DNA of 48,193 bases from Anaerolineales bacterium (GTDB lineage Bacteria > Chloroflexota > Anaerolineae > Anaerolineales > UBA6663). The notes under the pieces are model-generated. The model was not told the origin of the DNA and ran no database searches. It saw only the letters and a list, made by a program, of their open reading frames with translations. Made by a program: the position numbers and the translations under genes. The stretch is from contig JADLEU010000056.1 in the NCBI GenBank assembly GCA_020845955.1, positions 1 through 48,193 on the forward strand, written 5' to 3'. Below are positions 8,729-17,863 of this stretch, one piece after another. Position 1 is the stretch's first letter. Every line of letters starts with the position of its first letter.

Positions 8729-10291
8729 ATGCCCGGCCCGCTAGCTATTGACGGTCACACCCTGACGCTGGAAAAGGTCGCCGAGGTCGCCGAGGTCGCC
8801 AGCGGCCCAGGCGTGTTGGCTGTGACGCTGGCGCCGCTAGCTCGCCGGCGCATGGAGGCCAGCCACGAGTGGGTCCAGGCACTGGTCGAGGGCGGCAGCC
8901 CAGTGTATGGACTGAACACGGGCTTCGGCATCTTCGCCGACCGCCAGATTTCGCCTGACGACACCCAGCGGCTGCAGCGCAACCTCATCCTGAGCCACGC
9001 CGTGGGCGTGGGTGAGCCGTTCGCGCCAGACGTGGTGCGCGCGGCGATGCTCATCCGCGCCAACACGCTGGCGCTCGGCCGTTCGGGCGTACGGCCCGCC
9101 CTGGTGGACGCGCTGCTGGCGATGCTCAACGCCGGGATCACGCCAATCATCCCCTCACAAGGATCGCTGGGTTCGTCCGGCGACCTGGCGCCGCTGTCGC
9201 ACCTGGCCCTGGTTCTCTCCACCGATGAGGCCGAGCGCGAATCCGAGTCCGGGCAGGTCTGGTACGCAGGCGAGCTCATGAGCGGCCAAGCCGGGATGGC
9301 GGCAGCCGGCATCCGCCGGCTGCGGCTGGGACCAAAGGAGGCGCTGGCACTAAATAACGGCGCGACATTCTCGGCCGCGCTGGGCGTGCTGGCAGTGTCT
9401 GAGGCACGGCGGGTGTTGGCGGCGGCTGAGCTGGCCCTGGGATTGAGCCTGGAGGCGCTGCGCAGCGCTTCGGCAGCCTTCGACGCGCGGCTGCACGCGG
9501 CCCGCAGGCACCCGGGTCAGCAGGCAGTGGCTGCCCGGGTGCGCGAGCTGCTGGCCGGCAGCGCCCTGATCGATGGGGCCGGCCGCGTGCAGGATGCCTA
9601 TTCGCTGCGCTGCGCGCCGCAGGTGTTGGGGCCGGCCTACGAGATTCTGGACTTCGTGAGTAATACGCTGGAGCGTGAGATCAACGCCGCCACCGACAAC
9701 CCGCTGTTATTCGACGGACAATCCCTATCAGGTGGGAACTTTCACGGCCAGGTGGTGGGCATGGCTCTGGACTACGGCGCCATCGCACTAGCGGAGGTCG
9801 GCGCCATTTCAGAGCGCCGCACTGCGCGCCTGATCGACGAAAAACTGAATGACGGCCTGCCGCCGATGCTGGTTGGCCCGGGTGCGGCGGCCGGGCTGAA
9901 TTCGGGGTTGATGATGGTGCACTACACGGCCGCGGCGCTGGCGCTGGAGAACCAGGGCTTGGCCATTCCGGCTTCAGTGCGGTCGCTGCCCACGTCGGCC
10001 AACCAGGAGGATCACAACGCCAACGCCGCCGCCGCCGGGATCAAATTGCGCCGACTGGTGGCCAACGTGCGGCGTATCGTGGCCATTGAGCTATTCACGG
10101 CCGCGCAAGCGGTCGACCTGCGGCTGCGGATGACGCCGGGCTCGCGACTGGGACGCGGCACGGCCAAGGCCCAGGCGGCGGTCCGGGCCATCGCGCCGTT
10201 CGTAGAAACCGACCAGCTCTACGGTGGACCCTTGGAGGCGCTGGCCGAGGCGATCCAGGCCGGCCAGCTCGCGCGCGAATCGGGGGTATGA
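8729..10291 (+). CDS. hutH: Histidine ammonia-lyase
   Basis: 520 residues, normal for bacterial HutH, which converts L-histidine to trans-urocanate and ammonia in the cytoplasm. Family marks: VYGLNTGFG (about 59-67), LSHAVGVG (88-95, Ser-His typical of His-specific lyases), the MIO-forming loop GSLGSSGDLAPLSH (MIO residues 149-151), RVQDAYSLRCAPQVLG and TSANQEDH (E427). The MIO triad reads Ser-Ser-Gly instead of the usual Ala-Ser-Gly. The ATG at 8729 was chosen over an in-frame ATG at 8597, because the longer version would run into the divergent ATP-grasp gene and start before the predicted promoter. No other hut genes are adjacent, so this may be urocanate production only or part of a scattered pathway. 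It is followed by hisS. Confidence 0.93.
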   Translation: MPGPLAIDGHTLTLEKVAEVAEVASGPGVLAVTLAPLARRRMEASHEWVQALVEGGSPVYGLNTGFGIFADRQISPDDTQRLQRNLILSHAVGVGEPFAPDVVRAAMLIRANTLALGRSGVRPALVDALLAMLNAGITPIIPSQGSLGSSGDLAPLSHLALVLSTDEAERESESGQVWYAGELMSGQAGMAAAGIRRLRLGPKEALALNNGATFSAALGVLAVSEARRVLAAAELALGLSLEALRSASAAFDARLHAARRHPGQQAVAARVRELLAGSALIDGAGRVQDAYSLRCAPQVLGPAYEILDFVSNTLEREINAATDNPLLFDGQSLSGGNFHGQVVGMALDYGAIALAEVGAISERRTARLIDEKLNDGLPPMLVGPGAAAGLNSGLMMVHYTAAALALENQGLAIPASVRSLPTSANQEDHNANAAAAGIKLRRLVANVRRIVAIELFTAAQAVDLRLRMTPGSRLGRGTAKAQAAVRAIAPFVETDQLYGGPLEALAEAIQAGQLARESGV

Positions 10292-10335
10292 TTTTCGATT
10301 TGATTGTGTCGCTTTGTTAGCTCAGGATACCAAGC

Positions 10336-11610
10336 ATGAAGAACAAAATCCAGGCCGTGAAGGGCGCGCGCGATTTCTACCCCGAACAGATGCTGTTGCG
10401 CAACTGGCTGTACGCCAACATGCGGTCGGCCGCGCAGGCCTTTGGCTACCAGGAGTACGACGGTCCCTTCCTCGAGACGCTCGAGCTGTATGCCGCCAAG
10501 TCGGGCGATGAGCTGGTGAAGGAGCAATCCTTCGTGTTCAACGACCGGGGCGGCGAGAAGGTGACACTGCGGCCGGAGCTGACCCCTTCGCTGGCCCGCA
10601 TGGTGGCGGCCCGCCAGCGGCAGCTGCCACGGCCTATCCGGTGGTGGAGCTTTGGGCCCTTCTGGCGCTACGAGCGCCCCCAAAAAGGACGGTCGCGCGA
10701 GTTCTTTCAATGGAACGTGGACCTATTGGGTGTGGAAAGCCCGGCGGCCGACGCTGAGTTGGCTGCCGTGGCGGTGACCTTCTTTCAAATGGTCGGTTTG
10801 ACCGCCAGCGAGATCAAGCTGCAATTCAACGACCGCCGGCTGATGGACGAGCAGCTCGCCACGCTGGGGTTGGCGGCGAACAAGACAGCCGTGTTCCGGC
10901 TGATCGACCGGCGCGGCAAGCTGGGCGCCACGGCCTGGGAGCAGTATGCCGGTGAGGTCGGGGTAACGCCCGAGCAGCTTAACGGGCTCAAAGCGCTGCT
11001 GGCGAATGCCGACTTGTGGCGGCAGTCTGAGGGGTGCCAGGCCTTTGTGGAAGCCGGCCAGGCGTTGGGCATCGGCCCGTTCCTGGAATTTGACCCGACC
11101 GTGATTCGCGGGCTGGACTACTACACCGGCATCGTCCTGGAGGCTCGTGATCGCGAGAGCGAGTTTCGCGCCATCCTGGGCGGTGGACGGTATGACGACC
11201 TGGTCGGCGACGTGGGCGGCGACCGTCTGCCGGGCATGGGCTTTGCCATGGGCGACGTGGTGATTGGCCTTGTGGCCCAGAAGTATCAGAAGGTGCCGCC
11301 GCTGCGGCCGTCGCCGACCCAGGTGCTGGTGGCGCAGTTTGACCAGATCAGCCCGGCCGAGGCGCTGCGCCTGGCCGCCCAGCTGCGTGCGGGAGGGCTG
11401 CGCGTGGAGTGGTACCCCGAGACCGCGAAGCTTGACCGGCAGCTCAAGTACGCCGACGTGAATGGGATCCGCTTCGCGGCCCTACTGGGCCCCGACGAAC
11501 TGGCGCAAGGGTGCGTGACGATCAAGGACCTGGCAGCGCGCACCCAGACGACCTACGCGCGGGCGGCGGTGGTCGACGCTTTGAGGCAGGGGCTTGAGTC
11601 GCAGATGTAG
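10336..11610 (+). CDS. hisS: Histidyl-tRNA synthetase
   Basis: 424 residues, a class II aminoacyl-tRNA synthetase that charges tRNA-His. Visible: the N-terminal GARDFYPEQM start of the catalytic core, TLRPELTPSLARM, motif 2 (FWRYERPQKGRSREFFQWNVD around residues 110-130), the histidine-binding GLDYYTG (about 258), the motif 3 region GGGRYDDLVG...PGMGFAMG, and a C-terminal anticodon-binding domain (about 325-420). HisZ, the regulatory paralogue, normally lacks the anticodon domain, so this is the true synthetase. AGGA lies 10 bases before the ATG. The tRNA-His gene it serves begins 150 bases downstream on the same strand, an unusually direct pairing. Confidence 0.94.
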   Translation: MKNKIQAVKGARDFYPEQMLLRNWLYANMRSAAQAFGYQEYDGPFLETLELYAAKSGDELVKEQSFVFNDRGGEKVTLRPELTPSLARMVAARQRQLPRPIRWWSFGPFWRYERPQKGRSREFFQWNVDLLGVESPAADAELAAVAVTFFQMVGLTASEIKLQFNDRRLMDEQLATLGLAANKTAVFRLIDRRGKLGATAWEQYAGEVGVTPEQLNGLKALLANADLWRQSEGCQAFVEAGQALGIGPFLEFDPTVIRGLDYYTGIVLEARDRESEFRAILGGGRYDDLVGDVGGDRLPGMGFAMGDVVIGLVAQKYQKVPPLRPSPTQVLVAQFDQISPAEALRLAAQLRAGGLRVEWYPETAKLDRQLKYADVNGIRFAALLGPDELAQGCVTIKDLAARTQTTYARAAVVDALRQGLESQM

Positions 11611-11680
11611 GGGTCCGATCATTAACGCCGCCAGATATCGGGGTTTCTGAGCCGATTCTAGAACAAGTGACGCAATCACC

Positions 11681-11709
11681 TTGCCCGCCCCGCTACTCCA
11701 TGATAAAAT
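11681..11709 (+). promoter_or_regulatory. Promoter of the tRNA-His gene
   Basis: TTGCCC (11681-11686), 17-base spacer, TAAAAT (11704-11709) preceded by TG (extended -10). Transcription would start near 11716, about 45 bases before tRNA-His. Apart from this the 11611-11760 gap shows no gene. Confidence 0.65.
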
Positions 11710-11760
11710 CCTGCCCATTGCAGGAGGCGGTCCTGGCTGGACTGGCATGCGGGAAAACAT

Positions 11761-11833
11761 GGTGCCTGTAGCTTAATGGCAGAGCACTGGACTGTGGATC
11801 CAGATGTTGCGGGTTCGAGCCCCGTCAGGCACC
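11761..11833 (+). tRNA. tRNA-His (anticodon GTG)
   Basis: Complete cloverleaf: acceptor GTGCCTG pairs with CAGGCAC, anticodon loop CTGTGGA between CTGGA and TCCAG, T-loop GGTTCGAGCC. The base at 11761 is the extra G-1 diagnostic of tRNA-His, facing C73 at 11833. No CCA is encoded. It follows hisS directly. Confidence 0.95.
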
Positions 11834-11858
11834 CTTAGAGAGCAGTTGGGAGTTGATG

Positions 11859-11878
11859 GGCCAGGTCTAGACCTGGCC
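11859..11878. repeat. Perfect 20-base palindrome between two tRNA genes
   Basis: GGCCAGGTCT followed by its exact reverse complement AGACCTGGCC, forming an 8-10 bp stem if transcribed. It sits midway between tRNA-His and tRNA-Arg with no T-run. It could be a processing hairpin, a Rho-independent-like stop, or a protein-binding site. Confidence 0.55.
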
Positions 11879-11902
11879 GGGTCGAGCGATCACGACTGCT
11901 GC

Positions 11903-11976
11903 GCCCTCGTAGCTCAATTGGACAGAGCACTTGACTTCGGATCAAGGGGTTGTGGGTTCGATTCCTGCCGAGGGCA
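11903..11976 (+). tRNA. tRNA-Arg (anticodon TCG)
   Basis: Acceptor GCCCTCG pairs with CGAGGGC, discriminator A at 11976, anticodon loop CTTCGGA between CTTGA and TCAAG, T-arm loop GGTTCGATTCC. Reads CGA (and wobble CGN) codons. CCA is not encoded. Probably co-transcribed with tRNA-His. Confidence 0.94.
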
Positions 11977-12102
11977 TCATTGAGCGCAAGGGTAGCATCG
12001 CCGTGCCCATCTCCGCGTAAACCCGCCAGTTAGAGTAGGCCGCACGCTCCCCGCGAGCGCCGCCGTCGCACGAATTGAGAGACTCGGTCAACTGAAGAAC
12101 TC

Positions 12103-12124
12103 AGCCTGCCGGAAAAGGCAGGCT
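12103..12124 (+). other. Strong hairpin upstream of the metallopeptidase gene
   Basis: AGCCTGCC and GGCAGGCT form a perfect 8-bp stem with loop GGAAAA, flanked by AACTC/GAGTT that could extend an outer stem and by a TTTT at 12135. It may end the tRNA transcript or shape the 5' leader of the next gene. The rest of 11977-12161 shows nothing recognisable. Confidence 0.4.
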
Positions 12125-12161
12125 GGCTGCCGAGTTTTCCGAGCTAGGATGGATCGGCCCT

Positions 12162-13244
12162 ATGCGTCGCTCCCGCGAGCAGTTGTTCAACACCGACACG
12201 CAAAAGCTCGAGCTGCTGTTGACCTCGCTCAACCGTCTGGGCGTGAGCATCGAAAGCTGCGAGTTAGTGGAGGCCGTCCGCCTGGCGCGCGCCGACATGA
12301 AGCGGGTCGGCCTCAGCAAGCTCGAACCTCACTTTTACCTGTCGACCGGTTACGGCACCGTGGCCGGCACGACCAGCATTGCCCTGGGCTTCTACGACTG
12401 CTCGGCACTGCTCAAGGACCTCAATGAGGAATTCCGCGGGTTCCGTTATGACTTCAACGACATCGTGAACCTGGTGCGCCACGAGCTGGGGCACGCCTTC
12501 TCGTACGCCTACAAGCTATACCGGCGCAAGGACTTCCGCGAGCTGTTCAACGTCAAGGGCAACTACTTTAACACCTACCCGGTCACTAACCGGTACATCC
12601 AGCGCGCTAATCCATGGAGCCGCGACTACGTCAATCCCAACGGCGATCACTACGCTCAGAAGCACCCCGACGACGACTTTGCCGAGACGTTCGGCGTGTG
12701 GCTCCAGCCACGCTACAACTGGCGGCGCGTATACCGGCTTTATCCGGGCGCCCTACGCAAGCTGGAATACGTCGAGAAGATCGTCAAGGAACTGCGCCGC
12801 CAGGAGCCACTGATCGATCAGCGCCCAGCGCCCTGGGACCCGCTGGAGGAGTGCCGCGAGACGCTGGCGGAATTCTTACGGGCGCGCGCCACTCGCTATC
12901 GCCGCAAGGCCACCGGCTACATCGATCCTGATCTGCACGAGTTATTCTGGAAGACCCCAGCCCAGCGCGATAACCGCAAGCGCGAACGCGACTACGTGCG
13001 CGCGGACAACTTCATCCGCCTGCACAAGCGCGACATCGTGCTGCAGGTGAGCCGTTGGGTCGGCACCGACGAGATCGTCGTCAAAGATTTGCTCGACAAA
13101 TGCAGCGCGCGGGCCCACGCGCTCGACCTGTGGGTCCGCAAGGATGAGCGCGAGAAGAAGCTAGTAGAGTTTACGTCCTTTGTGTCGTACCGCTGCGCGC
13201 TCTTCGCCCTCAACGACTCTTTCCTCAACGGGCACCGCCGATAA
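12162..13244 (+). CDS. Putative zinc-binding metallopeptidase
   Basis: 360 residues. A gluzincin-type motif HELGH is at 107-111 inside NLVRHELGHAFSYAYKLY, and KHPDDDFAETFGVW about 65 residues later supplies a likely third zinc ligand (Glu175). This arrangement fits the 'putative zinc-binding metallopeptidase' group (Peptidase_Mx-like). The C-terminal third is basic, rich in Arg and Lys, with no recognised domain. No signal peptide, so probably cytoplasmic; substrate unknown. The ATG at 12162 has only a distant AGGA upstream. The gene converges on the glycosyltransferase gene with 4 bases between the stop codons. Function beyond metal-dependent hydrolysis cannot be given. Confidence 0.75.
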   Translation: MRRSREQLFNTDTQKLELLLTSLNRLGVSIESCELVEAVRLARADMKRVGLSKLEPHFYLSTGYGTVAGTTSIALGFYDCSALLKDLNEEFRGFRYDFNDIVNLVRHELGHAFSYAYKLYRRKDFRELFNVKGNYFNTYPVTNRYIQRANPWSRDYVNPNGDHYAQKHPDDDFAETFGVWLQPRYNWRRVYRLYPGALRKLEYVEKIVKELRRQEPLIDQRPAPWDPLEECRETLAEFLRARATRYRRKATGYIDPDLHELFWKTPAQRDNRKRERDYVRADNFIRLHKRDIVLQVSRWVGTDEIVVKDLLDKCSARAHALDLWVRKDEREKKLVEFTSFVSYRCALFALNDSFLNGHRR

Positions 13245-13248
13245 GCCG

Positions 13249-14511
<1,263 letters not shown>

Positions 14512-14517
14512 TTCCCG

Positions 14518-14523
14518 ATTATA
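14518..14523 (-). promoter_or_regulatory. Perfect TATAAT 6 bases before the GT4 start codon
   Basis: The minus strand reads TATAAT, then CGGGAA, then ATG. With the usual spacing the A of ATG is +1, giving a leaderless transcript. No clear -35 box is seen. Confidence 0.5.
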
Positions 14524-14538
14524 GCGCCTCCGGCGGGT

Positions 14539-14567
14539 TTGCCGCGCGAGAATCCATATGATAGACT
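14539..14567 (+). promoter_or_regulatory. Promoter of the histidine kinase gene
   Basis: TTGCCG (14539-14544), 17-base spacer, TAGACT (14562-14567) preceded by TG (extended -10). Transcription would begin near 14574, giving a leader of about 40 bases before the ATG at 14613. Confidence 0.5.
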
Positions 14568-14612
14568 AGCGCCGCACTGCGACCGCATCCAGGTGTCATC
14601 CCGACCGAAACC

Positions 14613-15851
14613 ATGCCCGCTCACCCCGCCCGCGACGCGGCCCAAGAAGACCTTCAACTGCTCCTGCAGCGCATGGAACGGCTGATGGAAATCGGGCATA
14701 CGCTGGCGTCCACGCTTGACCAGGCCAAGCTGATGCGACGGATCGTCGACGCGGCGCGCGAACTCACCGACACCGAGGCCAGCTCGCTCCTTCTGCTGGA
14801 TGCCGCCACGGGCGAGCTGCGGTTTGAGGCGACCACCAACGTCCTGGCCAGCGACCTGGACGGCACCAGCGTGCCCGTCGACGACAGTATCTCCGGCTGG
14901 GTCGTGCAGCACAACGAACCCTTGCTGGTGCCGGACACGCAGTCCGATGCGCGCTGGAACCCGCAGTTCGACGAATTGACGGCTTTTGCCACACGCTCAA
15001 TGTTGGCCGTGCCGCTTGCGGCGCGCCAGCGGACGCTGGGCGTGCTGGAGGTGCTTAACAAGCGCGGCGGGGCGTTCTCGGCCGGCGACCTGCGCGACCT
15101 GACGTGGCTGGCCGCGCAAGGAGCGACCGCCATTGTCAACGCGCGCCTGTTTCACCAGTCGCACCTGGTGGCCGAAATGGTCCACGAGCTTCGCACGCCC
15201 CTGGCGGCGCTGATGGCCACCAGCCATCTGCTGCTGCGGCCGGAGCTGGACGGCCAGCAGCGGCACGACATCATCCTCACGCTCCAGCGCGAAACCGAGC
15301 GTCTGGCGCAGCTGACCACCGACTTCCTCGATATGGCCCGGCTAGAGTCCGGCCGCGTGCGCTTCACCTTCGCGACGTTTGACCTGGCGGCGCTGCTGCA
15401 GGAATGTCGCGCCATCATCCAACCCAAGGCAGCCGAGCGCGCGATCGAGGTGACGGTTGAGACGGCCACGTATCTGCCGCCCCTGCAAACCGACCGCGAT
15501 AAGCTCAAGCAGGTCGTGCTGAACTTACTGACCAACGCCGTCAAGTACAACCGCGACCAAGGGCGCGTGGTGGCACGGGCTGAGGCCGACCCCAGCGTAT
15601 TCCGCGTGTTCGTGGAAGATACCGGGCCGGGGCTGGCGCCTGAGGCCCTCGAGCGGGTGTATGATCCTTTCTATCGCGACCCAGCCAGCGAGCGCACCGC
15701 CGAGGGCACCGGGTTGGGATTGCCAATCGCAAAGCGGATCGTCGAGGCCCTGGGCGGCGAAATCGGCGTCCAGTCAAGGCCGGGCCAGGGCAGCACGTTC
15801 TACTTCACCTTGCCGCCGACACCCCACAAGACCGTCCCGTTGGCCGATTGA
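14613..15851 (+). CDS. GAF-domain sensor histidine kinase
   Basis: 412 residues without membrane segments, so a cytoplasmic sensor. A GAF domain spans about 25-180 (EIGHTLASTLDQAKLMRRIV ... LGVLEVLNKRGG), then a HisKA dimerisation helix with the phospho-acceptor His191 in AEMVHELRTPLAAL, then HATPase_c with the N box NLLTNAVKYN, G1 box VEDTGPGL and G2 box GTGLGLPIAKRIV. It would autophosphorylate on His191 in response to a ligand or redox signal bound by GAF. No response regulator is adjacent; the lone receiver protein at 46848-47237 is a possible but unproven partner. The gene is followed 68 bases later by the saccharopine-dehydrogenase-like gene on the same strand. Confidence 0.92.
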   Translation: MPAHPARDAAQEDLQLLLQRMERLMEIGHTLASTLDQAKLMRRIVDAARELTDTEASSLLLLDAATGELRFEATTNVLASDLDGTSVPVDDSISGWVVQHNEPLLVPDTQSDARWNPQFDELTAFATRSMLAVPLAARQRTLGVLEVLNKRGGAFSAGDLRDLTWLAAQGATAIVNARLFHQSHLVAEMVHELRTPLAALMATSHLLLRPELDGQQRHDIILTLQRETERLAQLTTDFLDMARLESGRVRFTFATFDLAALLQECRAIIQPKAAERAIEVTVETATYLPPLQTDRDKLKQVVLNLLTNAVKYNRDQGRVVARAEADPSVFRVFVEDTGPGLAPEALERVYDPFYRDPASERTAEGTGLGLPIAKRIVEALGGEIGVQSRPGQGSTFYFTLPPTPHKTVPLAD

Positions 15852-15919
15852 CGGCCAAACAGCCCCCTGGCGTCCGCCCCACCGCCAGGCCCCCACCCTC
15901 CAGTAGGAGAACTGACAGC

Positions 15920-17170
15920 GTGAAAGTCCTGCTCATCGGCACCGGCGGCGTCGGCGAGGCCATCGCCGTGGTCGCCCAACACCAGCCCTGGCTGGAAAAG
16001 ATGGTCCTGGCGGATTACAACCTCAAGCGCGCCCGCGAGGTGCGTCGCCGGGTGAAACCGGCCCGCCGCTTCCCGGTCGAACAGGTCGATGCGCGCGACA
16101 AGGGACAGATCGTGAGCCTGGCCCGGCAGCACGGCGTCGACCTGATCATGAACGCAGTTGATCCGGTGTTTAACGAAGCCATCTTCGACGCCGCCTACCA
16201 GGCTGGCTGCCACTACATCGACATGGCCATGACGTTGTCACAGCCACACCCCGAACGACCCTTCGAGCAGCCGGGCGTAAAGCTGGGCGACTATCAGTTT
16301 GCGCGCTCCGCGCGCTGGGAGAAAAGGGGGCTGCTAGCGCTGGTGGGAATGGGGGTCGAGCCCGGGCTGTCGGACGTATTTGCCCGCTACGCTGAAAAGC
16401 ACCTCTTCGACGAGATCGACGAGATCGGCGTGCGCGACGGGGCCAATCTGCAAGTGCGCGGCTATGCCTTCGCGCCCACCTTCTCTATCTGGACCACCAT
16501 CGAGGAATGCCTGAACCCGCCCATCCTGTGGGAGCGCGGCCGCGGCTGGTACACCACGCCGACCTTTTCGGAGCCCGAGACGTTCGACTTCCCCGCTGGC
16601 ATTGGACCGGTAGAATGCGTCAACGTGGAGCACGAGGAGGTGCTGCTCGTGCCGCGCTGGGTCAAGTGCCGGCGCGTCACGTTCAAGTACGGCCTCGGCG
16701 ATGAGTTCATCGGCGTCCTGAAGACCCTCAATCTGCTGGGATTGGATAAGAAGGAACCGATCAACGTCAAGGGTGTGCGGGTCGCGCCGCGCGACGTGGT
16801 GGCGGCCTGCCTGCCCGATCCAGCTCGGCTGGGCGAGCGCATGGCGGGCCAGACCTGCGCCGGCACCTGGGTCACCGGGATCAAGGGCGGCCGCCCACGC
16901 GAAGTCTACCTTTACCAGGTCGCCGACAACGAGACCTGCATGCGGACGTACGGCCTGCAGGCCGTCGTCTGGCAGACGGCCGTTAACCCAGTGATTGCCA
17001 TGGAACTGCTGGAGCAGGGTGCCTGGCAAGGCCGCGGCGTGCTAGGCCCGGAAGCGTTCGACCCCGACCCGTTCGTGGCGCGCATGGCGAGCTACGAGTT
17101 CCCGTACGGCCTGCGCGACAGTTGGACGCCGGCTGACCCGCGACCAGGCGACAGCCGCCCTGCCGGCTGA
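15920..17170 (+). CDS. Saccharopine dehydrogenase / carboxynorspermidine synthase family oxidoreductase
   Basis: 416 residues. N-terminal Rossmann domain VLLIGTGGVGEAIAVVA binds NAD(P); LIMNAVDPVFNEAIFDAAYQ and VGMGVEPGLSDVFARYA are typical of the family, as is the C-terminal substrate domain with WVTGIKGGRPREVYLYQ and VVWQTAVNPVIAMELL. Members act on saccharopine, carboxynorspermidine or related imino-acid adducts; the exact substrate cannot be told here. The GTG start at 15920 was chosen because AGGAGA precedes it and the Rossmann strand begins right away; an upstream in-frame ATG at 15848 would add a low-complexity Pro/Arg tail and overlap the kinase stop. Confidence 0.85.
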   Translation: MKVLLIGTGGVGEAIAVVAQHQPWLEKMVLADYNLKRAREVRRRVKPARRFPVEQVDARDKGQIVSLARQHGVDLIMNAVDPVFNEAIFDAAYQAGCHYIDMAMTLSQPHPERPFEQPGVKLGDYQFARSARWEKRGLLALVGMGVEPGLSDVFARYAEKHLFDEIDEIGVRDGANLQVRGYAFAPTFSIWTTIEECLNPPILWERGRGWYTTPTFSEPETFDFPAGIGPVECVNVEHEEVLLVPRWVKCRRVTFKYGLGDEFIGVLKTLNLLGLDKKEPINVKGVRVAPRDVVAACLPDPARLGERMAGQTCAGTWVTGIKGGRPREVYLYQVADNETCMRTYGLQAVVWQTAVNPVIAMELLEQGAWQGRGVLGPEAFDPDPFVARMASYEFPYGLRDSWTPADPRPGDSRPAG

Positions 17171-17368
17171 GCGATCTCGGGCCAGGGCCGCGGCCGCCTG
17201 CAACGTTCGGCACTCGCTCCGTCAGGCCGACGTGAAGTCGAGCACCTAGAACGCCAACACGGCCGTCCAGCCGCGCAGGTCCGCCAGGCGCGGCGGGCCG
17301 AGGTCGTGCCGGGCCGGCAGCGCCAAGGCGGGCACGCGCTGGCCGATCTGAAGAGGCTCAGGCGGCAG
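17171..17368 (-). pseudogene. Decayed peroxiredoxin/redoxin-like gene remnant
   Basis: Reading the minus strand from 17368 gives LQIGQRVPALALPARHDLGP then PRLADLRGWTAVLAF, which matches the usual redoxin opening (a 'vGd.aP.F.Lp...G..v.L.dlrG...vl.F' pattern). It is stopped by a TAG at 17246-17248. In the same frame after the stop come VLDFTSA, a second stop (TGA, 17222-17224), and ECRTLQAAAALARDR. A good GGAGG lies just before the first codon, which is now CTG where ATG is expected. It begins 13 bases after the aroQ stop, so it looks like a former last gene of the aromatic operon now lost by point mutations and truncation. Confidence 0.45.
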
Positions 17369-17380
17369 TGCGCCTCCAGA

Positions 17381-17863
17381 TTAGGTTAGGGGGGCAAGGG
17401 TGGGCGCCAAGGCGTGCAACCCCAGCCAATACGAGCGCCAGCCGAAGCCGCGGATCGTCCCCCGGCAGACCGGCGCGAGCAGCGAGCGATGCCGAAAATC
17501 CTCGCGCGCCTCGGTGTTTGACAGGTGAACTTCCACGACGGGCAGCCCGCAGGCCGCCACGGCGTCGCGCAGCGCTACGGAGGTATGCGTGAATCCGCCA
17601 GCGTTGATGATCACCCCCCCGGCCCACTCGCGGGCCGCGTGCAGGGCATCTATAAGCGCGCCTTCATGGTTCGACTGTTGGCTGCGGATTTCCAGGCCGA
17701 GGCGCTGGCCCTCGGCGGACAGCGCGGCATCGATGTCGGCCAGCGTCATCGTCCCGTAGATGTGCGGCTCGCGCGTGCCCAGCAGGTTCAAATTGGGGCC
17801 GTGCAGCACAAGGATAGCGCGCCTTGGCCCGGTGGCTGGCATGCGGGTATCAGACAGGGTCAT
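17381..17863 (-). CDS. aroQ: 3-Dehydroquinate dehydratase, type II
   Basis: 160 residues, the usual type II length. It removes water from 3-dehydroquinate to make 3-dehydroshikimate (third step of the shikimate pathway). Motifs: [17 protein letters not shown] with the catalytic Tyr, [30 protein letters not shown] and [16 protein letters not shown]. The ATG at 17863 was chosen for its strong AAGGAG; it overlaps the end of the aroKB gene by 14 bases. Last intact gene of the aromatic operon, with a redoxin remnant after it. Confidence 0.94.
   Translation of the reverse strand: MTLSDTRMPATGPRRAILVLHGPNLNLLGTREPHIYGTMTLADIDAALSAEGQRLGLEIRSQQSNHEGALIDALHAAREWAGGVIINAGGFTHTSVALRDAVAACGLPVVEVHLSNTEAREDFRHRSLLAPVCRGTIRGFGWRSYWLGLHALAPTLAPLT

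Noticed and set aside
11735-11790. Small ORF starting just before tRNA-His
   Set aside because: It would read into the tRNA and stop there after ten codons; the tRNA fold is certain.
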